A stretch of DNA of 64,000 bases from Inia geoffrensis. Taxonomy: Eukaryota; Chordata; Mammalia; Artiodactyla; Iniidae. Shown here in pieces: positions 1 through 12,500 of the stretch; the stretch's first letter is position 1; the number at the start of each line of letters is the position of its first letter. The DNA lies in the NCBI GenBank assembly GCA_036417435.1, contig CM070903.1, positions 79,973,501 through 80,037,500 on the forward strand, read 5' to 3'. The position numbers and the translations under genes are program-made. The notes beneath the pieces were generated by a model. It saw only the letters and a program-made list of their open reading frames with translations. It had not been told where the DNA came from and did no database searches.

Positions 1-310
1 CATGCCAACCAACCCTGAAGCCCGGGGACTCAACACCTTGTGGGTGACTTTGGCACTGTAACTCTCTCTCATTCTCTCCCTTTCTGTGCCGTTGCTTGAA
101 CACTATGCCTGGGACGTGGTGTGGACCAAGCAGTAAGTAGTACACAAACACAATCACTGTTTCTGAAACCACAGCTGCAGGCGACAATGGCATGTGAAAA
201 AAAAAAGTGTTTGTTTCACCTTTAACACAACTAAGGGGATAAGCTGTGGGGAACACATTACAGAACTTCATTTGGAAGATTCAAAAGCCATTAAAAAGAT
301 AATAATAATA
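1..310. other. Unique non-coding sequence
   Basis: No reading frame, RNA gene or repeat family is recognised. A short A-run (about 198-206) and an AATAAT run (299-310) are the only simple-sequence features. Confidence 0.5.
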
Positions 311-525
311 ACAGCTAATATTATTAAACTCTTAAACATATATGCTAGGTGTGGTTAAGTGTTTTTTATATTTTAAGTCATTTAATCCTCGGAGGAAGTG
401 GCCTTTGAGCAAGTGCTTAAAAAATAAAAAAAGAAACTGACATTCAATATAGTGGGCAGGTAGAATATAATGACTGAATTCAGGTCCTGGGTGAAGCCTG
501 TGTTGGTTCAGAGCAAGGTCCCAAT
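311..525 (-). repeat. MIR-family SINE, degraded
   Basis: The stretch reads like the reverse complement of MIR. An acagctaata start is followed by a ttaagtcatttaatcctc block, which corresponds to the MIR ttaactcatttaatcctc segment. Heavy divergence fits an old mammalian repeat. Ends are approximate. Confidence 0.55.
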
Positions 526-716
526 AATGTCCTCTAATCCTTTCTGGTACTGGAGAATTCTGGCTCAATATTCATCAGATGAAGGGTGACATCTACAGAC
601 ATGAAAAATGTAGATTCAGAAAACTCCTTAGGGTCATGATTTATCAGCGTATAGCTACAGCTACAGGGAGAATGGAGTAAGCAGAGTTTTGTTTTGGTTT
701 TTAGGTTTTTTGTGTG

Positions 717-917
717 GTTTTTTTTGCCATATGTGGGCCTCTCACAGCTGTGGCCTCTCCAGTTGCGGAGCACAGGCTCTGGACGCACAGGCTCAGCAGC
801 CATGGCTCACAGGCCCAGCCACTCCGCGGCATGTGGGATCTTCCCAGACCAGGGCACGAACCCGTGTACCCTGCATCGGCAGGCGGACTCTCAAGCACTG
901 CGCCACCAGGGAAGCCC
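717..917 (-). repeat. CHR-type tRNA-derived SINE (short form)
   Basis: On the minus strand the element begins with the gggcttccctggtggcgcag head, passes the B-box-like GGTTCG region and ends in an A-tract, seen here as a T-run at 717-725. The body contains the cetacean-type segment with catggctgctgagcctg and gagcctgtgctccgcaac. The flanks are T-rich, so the target-site duplication cannot be fixed. A Pol III-transcribed, L1-mobilised origin is inferred from the family. Confidence 0.93.
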
Positions 918-1200
918 ATGTTTTTTTGTTTTTTGTTTGCCTTTTGTTTGTTTTTAAGTTCTTGAGTTTGGAGAGACATTTGGAGAGCTTGGTATGAAGT
1001 ATTCTGTTCTATGGCTGGAGCTGCTAAAGCTTCAAGGATAGACTTAAATGTTATTGTTGTGGTTGTTGAGAATGAAGATAAATAGATTGAGCCAACCTGA
1101 TTGGCAAGACTCTCCACAGTTCAACAACTCGTACCTAAGAATTACAAATAACTCCAAATCACAAACTCCTAAAAAAGAGTTTGTAGTCTAACAGAAAAGG
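918..1200. other. Unique non-coding sequence
   Basis: A T-rich stretch follows the SINE (about 920-957). The rest shows no recognisable repeat or gene. Confidence 0.45.
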
Positions 1201-1202
1201 AG

Positions 1203-1320
1203 AATGGTAAAGACACGGACTAGAAGCCAGAGAATCCTGCTTTCAAATCCAAATTTTGCTACAAGTGTTGATAACACTTGGACACAATCTCTAATCCTCC
1301 CATTCAGCAAGACTCTTGTG
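1203..1320 (+). repeat. MIR-family SINE fragment
   Basis: The order of the agccagagaatcctgctttc and caaatccaaattttgctac segments matches the MIR region upstream of its tRNA-like B box. The sequence then runs into a degraded cttaacctc-like block. Divergence is high. Confidence 0.5.
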
Positions 1321-1339
1321 ATGGATGTGAAAAGACATG

Positions 1340-1790
1340 TCTTTGATCTCCCTGCAAGGAAGGTCTTTTCGCCCCAGTTGCTGGGATTGCTGTCACAGTT
1401 CACCTTCAGGAGTCAACCTTCACGGATTGCCTCCCATGAAGAGCTGCCTTACCCAAGGTGATACCCTTCCCATTGTGGCACATATCCAAGAATGGAGGCT
1501 GGGCTGTAAAGGCCTGGCCATTACAGTCAAGGTGGGACAACTCTGATGCACCACTTTAGCTCCAGAGCTCCTTGTGGTATTAGCTGAAACTATCAGTAAA
1601 CTGTGTTCCCTTATGGCAGCTCCACTTCTCCCTCTGCCTCCTCCTGCATTGGCCCCCTCCCTCCCACAGGCACTGATCCCAAGGATGCTCCCTAGTAAAT
1701 ATACTGGTAACTAATCTCTGTATAAGAATCTGCTTCCCAGAGAACTCAATCTTCCATGGTCACTAGTATTTATCTGCATCATCCTTTAAT
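1340..1790 (+). repeat. Possible ancient LTR
   Basis: The segment at about 1650-1765 (ccctccctcccacaggcactg, then ctccctagtaaatatac, then gaatctgcttcccagagaac) resembles the 3' half of an old mammalian solo LTR with a weak AATAAA-like signal. The family is not resolved and the left end is a guess. No internal retroviral gene is present. Confidence 0.3.
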
Positions 1791-1795
1791 AAAAC

Positions 1796-1804
1796 AAAGG
1801 TCAA
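1796..1804. other. Target-site duplication, left copy, of L1 1805-9221
   Basis: aaaggtcaa here is repeated exactly at 9222-9230 directly after the L1 poly(A) tail. This brackets the L1 as one retrotransposition event. Confidence 0.85.
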
Positions 1805-3865
1805 GTGGGCTTCCGGGAAGATGGCAGAAGAGTAAGACGCGGAGATCACCTTCCTCCCCACAGATACACCAGAAATACATCTACACGTGGAACAACTCCT
1901 ACAGAACACCTACTGAATGCTAGCAGAAGACCTCACACCTCCCAAAAGGCAAGAACCCCCCCCGCCCCACGTACCTGGGTAGGGCAAAAGAAAAAAGAAT
2001 AAACAGAGACAAAAGGATAGGGACGGGACCTGCACCAGTGGGAGGGAGCTGTGAAGGAGGAAAGGTTTCCACACACCAGAAGCCCCTTCGCAGGCGGAGA
2101 CTGTGGGTGACGGAGGGGGAAAGCTTCGGAGCCGTGGAGAAGAGCACAGCAACAGGGGTGCGGAGGGCACAGCGGAGAGATTCCCACACAGAGGATCAGG
2201 GCCGACCAGCACTCACCAGGCCGAGAGGCTTGTCTGCTCACCTGCCAGGGCGGCTGGGGCTGGGAGTTGAGGCTTGGGCTTCGGTCAGAGTGCCGGGAAA
2301 GGACTGGGGTTGGTGGCGTGAACACAGCCTGAAGGGGATTAGTGCACCACGGCTAGCCGGGAGGGAGTCGGGGCAAAGTCTGGACCTGCCAAAGAGGCAA
2401 GAGACTTTTTCTTCCCTCTTTGTTTCCTGGTGCGTGAGGAGAGGGGATTAAGAGTGATGCTTAAAGGAGCGGCAGAGACGGGCGCGAGCTGTGGCTAAAA
2501 GCGCAGACTCCAGAGACGGGTATGAGATGCTAAGGCTGCTGCTGCCGCCACCAAAAAGCCTGTGTGTGAGCACAGTTCACTATCCACAACCCCCTTCCGG
2601 GGAGCCTGTGCAGCCCCTCACTGCCAGGGTCCTGGAATCCAGGGACAACTCCCTCGGAAGAATGCACAGCGCACCTCAGGCTAGTGCAACGTCACGGTGG
2701 CCTCTGCCACTGCAGGCTCGCCCCGCACTCCATGCTCCTCCCTTCCCCCTGGCCTGAGTGAGCCAGAGCCCCCGAATCAGTGGCTCCTTTAACCCTGTCC
2801 TGTCTGAGCGAAGAAAAGACGCCATCCAGTGATCTACACACAGAGGCGGGGCCAAATCCAAAGCTGAGCCCCTGGGAGCTGTGAGAACAAAGAGAGAAAG
2901 GGAAATCTCTCTTAGCAGTCTCAGGAGCAGTGGATTAAAGCTCCACAATAAACTTGATATACCCTGCATCTGTGGAATACATGAATAGATAAAGAATCAT
3001 CCGAAATTGAGGAGGTGGACTTTGAGAGCAAGATTTATGACTTTTTCCCCTTTTCCTCTTTTTGTGAGTGTATATGTGTATGTTTCTGTGTGAGATTTTG
3101 TCTGTATAGTTTTGCTTCCAACATTTGTCCTAGGGTTCTATCTGTCCGTTTTTTTTTTTTTTAATTTTTTTTCTTTTTTTCTCTTAATAATTATTTTTTT
3201 ACTTTAATAACTTTATTATATTTTATCTTACTTTATTTTATTTCACTTTATCTTCTTTCTTTCTTTTTTCCTTCCTTCCCTCCTTCCTTCCTTCCTCCCT
3301 CCCTCCTGCCCTCCTTTCTTTCTACTTCTACTAATTCTTTCTTTCTACTTTTTCTCCCTTCTATTGTGAGCCGTGTGGATGAAAGGCTCTTCATGCTGCA
3401 GCCAGGAGTCAGTGCTGTGCCTCTGAGGTGGGAGAGCCAACTTCAGGACACTGGTCCACAAAGGACCTCCCAGCTCCACATAATATCAAATGGTGAAAAT
3501 CTCCCAGAGATCTCCATCTCAACACCAGCACCCAGCTTCACTCAAAGACCAGCAAGCTACAGTGCTGGACATCCTATGCCAAACAACTAGCAAGACAGGA
3601 ACACAACCCCACCCATTACCAGAGAGGCTGCCTAAAGTCATAAGGCCACAGACACCCCAAAACACACCACCAGTCGTGGACCTGCCCACCAGAAAGACAA
3701 GATCCAGCCTCATCCACCAGAACACAGGCACCAGTCCCCTCCACCAGGAAGCCTACACAACCCACTGAACCAACCTTAGCCACTGGGGACAGACACCAAA
3801 AACAACGGAAACTACGAACCTGCAGCCGGCAAAAAGGAGACCCCAAACACAGTAAGATAAGCAAA
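1805..3865 (+). promoter_or_regulatory. L1 5' UTR with internal promoter region
   Basis: About 2 kb upstream of ORF1. The first kilobase is GC- and CpG-richer than the flanks, as expected for the internal Pol II promoter of mammalian L1. The second half becomes strongly T/C-rich (see 3148-3360). Promoter function is inferred from the family; no individual factor sites are claimed. Confidence 0.8.
3148..3360 (+). repeat. Pyrimidine-rich simple sequence (T-runs and CTTC/CTTT repeats)
   Basis: T-runs and TTTA-rich sequence (3148-3250) grade into ttccttccctccttcc-type repeats (3255-3345). The tract lies just upstream of ORF1 within the L1 5' UTR and separates its CpG-rich part from the coding part. 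Confidence 0.9.
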
Positions 3866-4750
3866 ATGAGAAGACAGAAAAACACACAGCAGATGAAGGA
3901 GCAAGATAAAAACCCACCAGAGCTAACAAATGAAGAGGAAATAGGCAGTCTACCTGAAAAAGAATTCAGAATGATGATAGTAAAGATGATCCAAAGTCTT
4001 AGAATAGACAAAACAAGAAACATTTAACAAGGACCTAGAAGAACTAAAGATGAAACAAACAACGATGAACAACACAATAAATGAAATGAAAAATACTCTA
4101 GAAGGGATCAATAGCAGAATAACTGGGGCAGAAGAACGGATAAGTGACCTGGAAGATAAAATAGTGGAAATAACTACTGCAGAGCAGAATAAAGAAAAAA
4201 GAATGAAAAGAACTGAGGACAGTCTCAGAGACCTCTGGGACAACATTAAATGCACCAACATTCGAATCATAGGGGTTCCAGAAGAAGAAGAGAAAAAGAA
4301 AGGGACTGAGAAAATATTTGAAGAGATTATAGTTGAAAATTTCCCTAATATGGGAAAGGAAATAGTTAATCAAGTCCAGGAAGCACAGAGAGTCCCATAC
4401 AGGATAAATCTAAGGAGAAATACGCCAAAACACATATTAATCAAAATGTCAAAAATTAAATACAAAGAAAACATATTAAAAACAAAAAGGGAAAAACAAC
4501 AAATAACACACAAGGGAATCCCCATAAGGTTAACAACTGATCTGTCAGCAGAAACTCTGCAAGCCAGAAGGGAGTGGCAAGACATATTTAAAGTGATGAA
4601 GGAGAAAAACCAACAACAAAGGTTGCTCTACCCAGCAAGATCTCATTCAGATTTGATGGAGAAATTAAAACCTTTACAGACAAGCAGAAGTTAAGAGAAT
4701 TCAGAACAACCAAACCAGCTTTACAACAAATGCTAAAGGAACTCCTCTAG
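3866..4750 (+). pseudogene. L1 ORF1 (RNA-binding chaperone), frameshifted
   Basis: ORF1p is the trimeric RNA-binding protein that packages L1 RNA. The ATG at 3866 opens the expected N-terminus but hits TAA at 4025-4027. A frameshift at roughly 3995-4020 puts the main body in another frame (about 4028-4694). That body has a coiled-coil-like Glu/Lys-rich segment followed by the conserved core with motifs such as RIIGVPE and ARREWQDIF. A second frameshift near 4640 (CCCAGCAAGATCTC, one base short of the usual sequence) moves the C-terminus into the first frame, which ends at TAG 4748-4750. No full-length protein can be made. Family assignment is very secure; indel positions are approximate. Confidence 0.93.
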
Positions 4751-7390
4751 GCAGGAAACACAAGAGAAAGAAAAGACCTACAATAACAAACCCAAAACAA
4801 TTAAGAAAATGAGAATAGGAACATACATATAGATAATTACCTTAAATGTAAATGGACTAAATGCTCCCACCAAAAGACACAGATTGGTTGAATGGATACA
4901 AAAACAAGATCCATATATTTGCTGTCTATAAGAGACCCACTTCAGACCTAGAGACACATACAGACTGAAAGTAAGGGGATGGAAAAAGATATTTCATGTA
5001 AATGGAAACCAAAAGAAAGCTGGAGTAGCAGCTCTCATATCAGACAAAATCGACTTTAAAATAAAGACTATTACAAGAGACAAAGAAGAACACTACATAA
5101 TGATGAAGGGATCGATCCAAGAAGAAGATATAACAATTGTAAATATTTATGTACCCAACAGAGGAGCAGCTCAATACATAAGGCAAATACTAACAGCCAT
5201 AAAAAGGGAAATTGACAGTAACACATTCATAGTAGGGAACTTTAACACCCCACTTTCACCAATGGACAGATCATCCAAAATGAAAATAAATAAGGAAACA
5301 CAAGCTTTAAATGATACATTAAAAAAGATGGACTTAATTGATATTTTTAGGACATTCCATCCAAAAACAACAGAATACACATTTTTCTCAAGTGCTCATG
5401 AAACATTCTCCAGAGTAGATCATATCTTGGGTCACAAATCAAGCCTTGGTAAATTTAAGAAAATTGAAATTGTATCAAGTATCTTTTCCGACCACAACGC
5501 TATGAGGCTAGATATCAATTACAGGAAAAATCTGTAAAAAAAACAAACACATGGAGGCTAAACAATACACTACTTAATAACGAAGTGATCACTGAAGAAA
5601 TCAAAGAGGAAATTTTTAAAAATACCTAGAAACAAATGACAATGGAGACACAACGACCCAAAATCTATGGGATGCAACAAAAGCAGTTCTAAGAGGGAAG
5701 TTTAAAGCAATACAATCCTACCTTAGGAAACAGGAAACATCTCGAATAAACAACCTATCCTTGCACCTAAAGCAATTAGAGAAAGAAGAGCAACAACAAA
5801 AAAAAACCCCGAAAGTTAGCAGAAGGAAAGAAATCATAAAAATCAGATCAGAAAGAAATGAAGGAAACAATAGCAAAGATCAATAAAACCAAAAGCTGGT
5901 TCTTTGAGAAGATAAACAAAATTGAGAAACCATTAGCCAGACTCATCAAGGAAAATAGGGAGAAGACTCAAATCAATAGAATTAGAAATGGAAAAGGAGA
6001 AATAACAACAGACACTGCAGAAATACAAAGGATCATGAGAGACTACTACAAGCAACTACATGCCAATAAAATGGAAAACCTGGAAGAAATGGACAAATTC
6101 TTAGAAAGGCACAACGTGTCAAGACTGAATCAGGAAGAAAGAGAAAATATGAACAGTCCAATCACAAGCACTGAAATTGAAACTGTAATTAAAAATCTTC
6201 CAACAAACAAAAGCCCAGGACCAGATGGCTTCACAGGCGAATTCTATCAAACATTTAGAGAAGAGCTAACACCTATCCTTCTCAAACTCTTCCAAAATAT
6301 AGCAGAAGGAGGAACACTCCCAAACTCATTCTACAAGCCCACCATCATCCTGATACCAAAATCAGACAAGGATGTCACAAAGAAAGAAAACTATAGGCCA
6401 ATATCACTGATGAACATAGATGCAAAAATCCTCAACAAAATACTAGCAAACAGGATCCAACAGCACATTAAACGGATCATACATCATGATCAAGTGGGGT
6501 TTATTCCAGGAATGCAAGGATTCTTCAGTATACGCAAATCAGTCAACGTGATACACCATATTCACAAATTGAAGGAGAAAAACCATATGATCATCTCAAT
6601 AGATGCAGAGAAAGATTTCGACAAAATTCAACACCGATTTATGATAAAAACCTTTCAGAACGTAGGCACAGAGGGAACTTTCCTCAACATAATAAAGACC
6701 ATACATGACAAACCCACAGCCAACATCGTCCTCAATGGTGAGAAACTGAAAGCATTTCCACTAAGCTCAGGAACAAGACAAGTTTGCCCACTCTCACCAC
6801 TCTTATTCAACATAGTTTTGGAAGTTTTAACCACAGCAATCAGAGAAGAAAAGGAAATAAAAGGAATCCAGATCGAAAAAGAAGTAAAGCTGTCACTGTT
6901 TGCAGATGACATGATACTATACATAGAGAATCCTAAAGATGCTACCAGAAAACTACTAGAGCTAATCAATGAATTTGCTAAAGTAGCAGGATACAAAATT
7001 ATTGCATAGAAATCTCTGGCATTCCTACACACTAATGATGAAAAATCTGAAAGTGAAATCAAGAAAGCACTCCCATTTACCACTGCAACAAAAAGAATAT
7101 AATATCTAGGAATAAACCTACCTAAGGAGACAAAAGACCTGTATGCAGAAAATTATAAGACACTGATGAAAGAAATTAAAGATGATACAAATAGATGGAG
7201 AGATATACCATGTTCTTGGTTTGGAAGAATCAACATTCTGAAAATGACTCTACTACGCAAAGCAATCTACAGATTCAATGCAATCCCTATGAAACGACCA
7301 CTGGCATTTTTCACAGAACTAGAACAAAAAATTTCACAATTTGTATGGAAACACAAAAGACCCCGAATAGCCAAAGCAATCTTGAGAACA

Positions 7391-7405
7391 AAAAACAGAG
7401 CTGTT
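7391..7405. other. Target-site duplication of the nested SINE, left copy
   Basis: aaaaacagagctgtt is repeated at 7618-7632 after the SINE A-tail. The sequence belongs to the interrupted L1 ORF2, so removing the SINE and one copy would restore continuous L1 sequence. Confidence 0.92.
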
Positions 7406-7617
7406 ATGGGCTTCCCTGGTGGCGCAGTGGTTGAGAGTCCGCCTGCCGATGCAGGGGACACGGGTTCGTGCCCCGGTCCGGGAAGATCCCACATGCCGCG
7501 GGGCGGCTGGGACCGTGAGCCATGGCCGCTGGGCCTGCACGTCCGGAGCCTGTGCTCCGCAACGGGAGAGGCCACAACAGTGAGAGGCCCGCGTATCGCA
7601 AAAAAAAAAAAAAAAAA
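7406..7617 (+). mobile_element. CHR-type SINE nested in L1 ORF2
   Basis: Starts with gggcttccctggtggcgcag, has a B-box-like GGTTCG and ends in an uninterrupted A-run (7600-7622) that merges with the A-rich duplication. The 15-bp duplications on each side match exactly. Low divergence and the intact duplication show that it is younger than its L1 host. Confidence 0.96.
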
Positions 7618-8849
7618 AAAAACAGAGCTGTTGGAATCAGGCTCCCTGACTTCAGCCTATACTACAAAGCTACAGTAATCAAGACAATATGGTACTGGCA
7701 CAAAACCAGAAATATAGATCAATGGAACAGGATAGAAAGCCCAGAGATAAACCCATGCACATATGGTCACCTTATCTTTGATAAAGGAGGCAGAAATGTA
7801 CAGTGGAGAAAGGACAGCCTCTTCAATAAGTAGTGCTGGGAAAACTGGACAGGTACATGTAAAAGTATGAGATTAGATCACTCCCTAACACCATACACAA
7901 AAATAAGCTCAAAATGGATTAAAGACTTAAATGTAAGTCCAGAAACTATCAAACTCTTAGAGGAAAACATAGGCAGAACACTCTATGACATAAATCACAG
8001 CAATATCCTTTTTGATCCGCCTCCTAGGGAAATGGAAATAAAAACAAAAATAAACAAATAGGACCTAATGAAACTTCAAAGCTTTTGCACAGCAAAGGAA
8101 ACCATAAACAAAACCAAAAGACAACCCTCAGAATGGGAGAAAATATTTGCAAATGAAGCAACAGACAAAGGATTAATCTCAAAATTTATAAGCAGCTCAT
8201 GCAGCTCAATAACAAAAAAACAAACAACCCAATCCAGAAATGGGCAGAAGATCTAAATAGACACTTCCCCAAAGAAGATATACAGACTGCCAACAAACAC
8301 ATGAAAGAATGCTGAACATCATTAATCATTAGAGAAATGAAAATCAAAACTACAATGAGATATCATCTCACACCAGTAAGAATGGCCATCATCAAAAAAT
8401 CTATAAACAATAAATGCTGGAGAGAGCTTGGAGAAAAGGGAACCCCCTTGCACTGTTGGCAGGAATGTAAATTGATACAGCCACTGTGGAGAACAGTATG
8501 GAGGTTCCTTAAAAAACTACAAATAGAACTACCATATTACCCAGCAATCCCACTACTGCGCATATACCCTGAGAAATCCATAATTCAAAAAGAGTCATGT
8601 ACCAAAATGTTCATTGCAGCTCTATTTACAATAGCCCCGAGATGGAAACAACCTAAGTGTCCATCATCAGATGAATGGATAAAGAAGATGTGGCACATAT
8701 ATACAATGGAATATTACTCAGCCATAAAAAGAAACGAAATTGAGCTATTTGTAATGAGGTGGATAGACCTAGAGCCTGTCATACAGAGTGAAGTAAGTCA
8801 GAAAGAGAAAGACAAATACCGTATGCTAACACATATATATGGAATTTAA

Positions 8850-9221
8850 GGGGAAAAAAATGTCATGAAGAGCCTACGGGTAAGACAGGAATAAAGACAC
8901 AGACCTACTAGAGAATGGACTTGAGGATATGGGGAGGGGGAAGGGTAAGCTGTGACAAAGCGAGAGAGAGGCATGGACATATATACGCTACCAAATGTAA
9001 GGTAGATAGCTAGTGGGAACCAGTCGCATAGCACAGGGAGATTAGCTCGGTGCTTTGTGACCGCCTGGAGGGGTGGGATAGGGAGGGTGGGAGGGAGGGA
9101 GACGCAAGAGGGAAGAGATATGGGACCATATGTATATGTATAACTGATCCACTTTGTTATAAAGCAGAAACTAACACACCATTGTAAAGCAATTATACTC
9201 CAATAAAGATGTTAAAAAAAA
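8850..9221 (+). other. L1 3' UTR and poly(A) tail
   Basis: Follows the ORF2 stop. It contains the G-rich tract typical of L1 3' UTRs (about 8925-9120, gaggggtgggatagggaggg and similar) and ends with caataaagatgtt before the A-tail. AATAAA at about 9202-9207 is the probable polyadenylation signal. Confidence 0.9.
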
Positions 9222-9237
9222 AAAGGTCAAATTTGCA

Positions 9238-9330
9238 TGGAGTGACCTTGAAAAATTAGTTTACCTCTTTGGGCCTCAGTTTCCATCTATAAAATGGGGG
9301 CACTGCATATAAAGGCTCTTCTATATGTAT
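9238..9330 (+). repeat. MIR 3' fragment
   Basis: Contains gggcctcagtttcc and atctataaaatggggg, the hallmark MIR 3' core. It lies immediately after the L1 duplication, so the L1 may have inserted beside or into it. Confidence 0.75.
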
Positions 9331-9544
9331 GAGCCCATATAATATGTGGAATTTGCCCAGTGACCAGCAGAACAAAAAGCCCTACCTACACAGTGTGAAT
9401 CCAGAAACTGAAAAATTCACCTTGATTTAAAATATTACATTTCTGACCCAGGTCTCTAATGCCTAAAGAGTCACATTTCTTCTCCATGATTTAGACTTCA
9501 GATTGGCCAATAGCTAAAATACATTAAACTGGTATAAATTCAAA
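9331..9544. other. Unique non-coding sequence
   Basis: No gene or repeat recognised. Confidence 0.4.
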
Positions 9545-12500
9545 TAAAAATGTTATACTGTAGGATGTAATATGTAACCTTCATGGTAACCACAAAGAGA
9601 ATAGCTGTAGAATACACACAAAAGGAAATGAGAAAGAAACTTAAGCATTTCATTACCAAAAATATAATTAAGCACAAAATAAGAAAGCAATGCAGGAAAT
9701 GAGGAACAAAAATGTATACCACATACTGAAAACAAATAGCAAAATAACAGAAATAAGACCTTACTTATCAGTGATTAAGTATAAATGGAGTCAATTCTCC
9801 AGTCAAAAGAGAGACTGCATCAGAATTGATGAAAACTCATTACCCAACTGTATGCTGTATATTGGAGACTCACTTTAGCTCCAAAGACACAAACAGATTG
9901 AAAGTAAAAATTTTAATAAAATTGACAAGGCTTTACCCACCTGTACTGAAAGATAAGAGAGAAGAATCTAATCACGGAAATCAGATATGAAAGTGGAGAC
10001 ATTACTATCTACTCTATAGAAATTATAAAAGGGTACCATGAACAATTGTATGCAGATTTGTTAACCTAGAAAAAATGAACAAATTTTAGAAATACAAAAT
10101 CTACCAAGACTAAATCATGAAGAAATAGAAAATCTGAATTGAATCTATAACTAGTAATGAGAATCAGTATCAAAAATCTCCCAGCAAAGAAAACCTCTGG
10201 TCCTGAGAGCTTTATTGATGAATTCTAACAAACAAATAACTAATACCAATCCTTCTCAAAATTTTCCAAAATACTAAAGACGAGGGAATAGCTTCTAACT
10301 CATTCTATAAGGCCAGTGCTACCATGATTCCAAACCTAGATAAAGTCACAACAAGGAAAAGAAAAAAAAAAAAAACACAGATTAATATCCCTTATGAACA
10401 CTGATGCAAAAATCTTCAACAAAATACTAGCCAACCAAATTCAGCAGCATATTAAAAAGATTACACACCATGACCAAGTGGAATTTATTCTTGGAATGCA
10501 AGGATGGTTCAAGAGATGAAAATTGATCAATAAAATACACCTCATTAACAGAATGAAGAAAAAAACCAAATGATTATCTCAATTGATGCAGAAAAGCATT
10601 TGACAAAATTCAACACCCTGTCATGATAAAAACATTCAACGCGAACTAGAAATAGAAAGAAACTATCTCAACATAACAAAAGTCATATATGGAAAACCCA
10701 CAGTGAACATCATACTCAAGGATGAAACACTAAAAGTTTTTCCTCTAAGATCAGGAATAATGCCAGGATGTCAAATTTAAACATTTCTAAATAAAGTAAA
10801 ATCAAAATGCAATAAAATTGGAAAGGAAGAAGTAAAATTATCTCTGTTCTCAGATGATATAGTCTTATATGTAGAAAACTCCAGAAATTCCACACACACA
10901 CCAAAACAAAACCTGTTGAAACTGATAAGTGAATTCAGCAAAGTAGCAGGATTCAAGGTCAACAAGCAAAAATCAATTGCATTTCTATATACTAGCAATG
11001 AAAAATCTTAAAGTAAATACAAAGACAAGTTCATTTACAATAGAATAAAATACTTAGGAATTAACCAATAGGTGAAAGATTTGTACAATAAAAACTGCAC
11101 AATAGTGGTGAAAGAAATTGAGGACATAAATAAATGGAAACACATCCCATGTTTATTAATTAGAATATTTAATATTGTTAAGATATCAATAGTACCCAAA
11201 GCAAGCTACAGATTCAATGCCATCCTTATCAAAACTCCCAATAATTTTCTTGCAGAAATAAAATATCCACCCTAAAATACATATGGAAAATCAAGGGACC
11301 CCAAATAGCCAAAACAATCTTGAAAAAGAGCAAAGGTGCAAGACTCCTGATTTCAGAACTTACTACAAAGCTACAGTAATCAAACCATGTGGTACTAGAA
11401 TAAAAATAGACATATAAATCAATGGAATAGAATAAAGAGTCCAAGAATAAACTCGAGCATATATGATCAAATAATTTTTGACAAGGGTGCCACGACCATT
11501 CAATGGGGACAGAACTATTCAACAAATAGTTCTGGATATCCACATGCAAAAGAATGAAGTTGGATCCTTACCTAACACCATATACAAAAATTAACTCAAA
11601 ACTGGTCAAAGACCTAAATGTAAGACCTAAAACTATAAAACTCTTAGAAGATAAAGTAGCGCAAAAGGTTCATGACATTGGATTTGACAGTGATTTATTG
11701 GATATGACACCATAGGCACAGGCAACAAAATAAAAAATTGACAAATTGAAATTCATGTATATTTTAAAAATTTGTATATCAAAATATCAACAGAGTAAAA
11801 AGGCAACCCACAGAAAGGAAAAAAATATTTGCAAGTCATATATCTGGTAAGAAATTAATTTCCAGAGTATATGAAGAATTCCTAAAACTCAGCAATAAAA
11901 TGACAACTTAATTCAAAAATGGTCAAAGGACTTGAGTAGACATTTCTACAAAGAAGACATACAGATAACCAATAAGCACATGAAAAGATGCTCAATATCA
12001 CTAATCATTAGAAAAATGCAAATCAAAACTGCAATAAGATACCACCTCACACCCATTACAATGGCTACTATCAAAAAACAAAAACAACAAGTGTTGGTGA
12101 GGGTGTGGCAAAATTGGAACCCTTGTGCACTGTTCGTGGATGATTATAATGGTATAGCTGCTGAGAAAACAGTATAGCAGTTCCTCAAGAAAATTAAAAA
12201 TACAATTAACATATGGATGATCTGGCAATTCAGCTTCTGTGTATATACCCAAAAGAACTGAAAACAGGATCTCGAAGAAATATGTGTACACCCATGTTCA
12301 TAGCAGCATTATTCACAATAGCAAAACATAGATGTGACCCAAGTGTCCATCAACAGATGAATGGTTAAACGAAATGTCGTATATACATACAATGGAATGG
12401 TATTCAACCTTAAAAAGGAAGGAAATTCTTCAATATGTTATCACATGGATGAAACTTGAACATTATGCTAAGAGAAACAAGCCAGTGACAGAAAGACAAA

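Larger units (their letters stand above)
4809..8849 (+). pseudogene. L1 ORF2 (endonuclease-reverse transcriptase), multiply disrupted
   Basis: ORF2p nicks target DNA and reverse-transcribes L1 and SINE RNA. The ATG at 4809 is followed by in-frame TAG 4830-4832 and TAA 4929-4931. The endonuclease domain continues to 5537 with ETHF and SDHN motifs, but the GDFN motif reads GNFN (codon 5238-5240), so a catalytic Asp is lost. Frameshifts lie at about 5535-5860. The reverse transcriptase part (about 5858-7009) keeps the FADD active-site motif at 6899-6910. TAG 7007-7009, TAA 7100-7102 and TAG 8059-8061 break it further, and a SINE sits at 7406-7617. The C-terminal Cys-rich region (8337-8849, including HCWQEC) is open to the natural stop. 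Confidence 0.95.
1805..9221 (+). mobile_element. LINE-1 (L1), near full length, inactive
   Basis: A 7.4-kb cetartiodactyl L1 bounded by the 9-bp duplication aaaggtcaa. The order is a long GC-rich 5' UTR starting gggcttccgggaagatggc, a pyrimidine tract, decayed ORF1 (3866-4750), decayed ORF2 (4809-8849), a 3' UTR and a poly(A) tail at about 9214-9224. Both ORFs carry frameshifts or stops, one endonuclease catalytic residue is changed, and a SINE interrupts ORF2 at 7406-7617. The copy therefore cannot mobilise itself. Near full length with an intact 5' end suggests it is much younger than the L1M copies nearby. Confidence 0.97.

Noticed and set aside
16..66. Signs of a bacterial or viral region
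   Set aside because: No dense coding, ribosome binding sites or operons occur anywhere in the window. Repeat content is entirely mammalian.
701..1117. 138-residue open frame on the minus strand
   Set aside because: Its middle and C-terminal part is translated SINE sequence (717-917), and the rest is unique flank without codon bias or splice context.
1910..2325. Several overlapping antisense frames of about 90-130 residues
   Set aside because: They lie in the GC-rich L1 5' UTR on the wrong strand and have no family similarity. Stop-poor GC-rich sequence explains them.
7406..7617. Functional tRNA gene
   Set aside because: The SINE keeps tRNA-like A and B box remnants but has no cloverleaf or anticodon arm fit. 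It is a retroposed tRNA-derived SINE, as are the others in the window.
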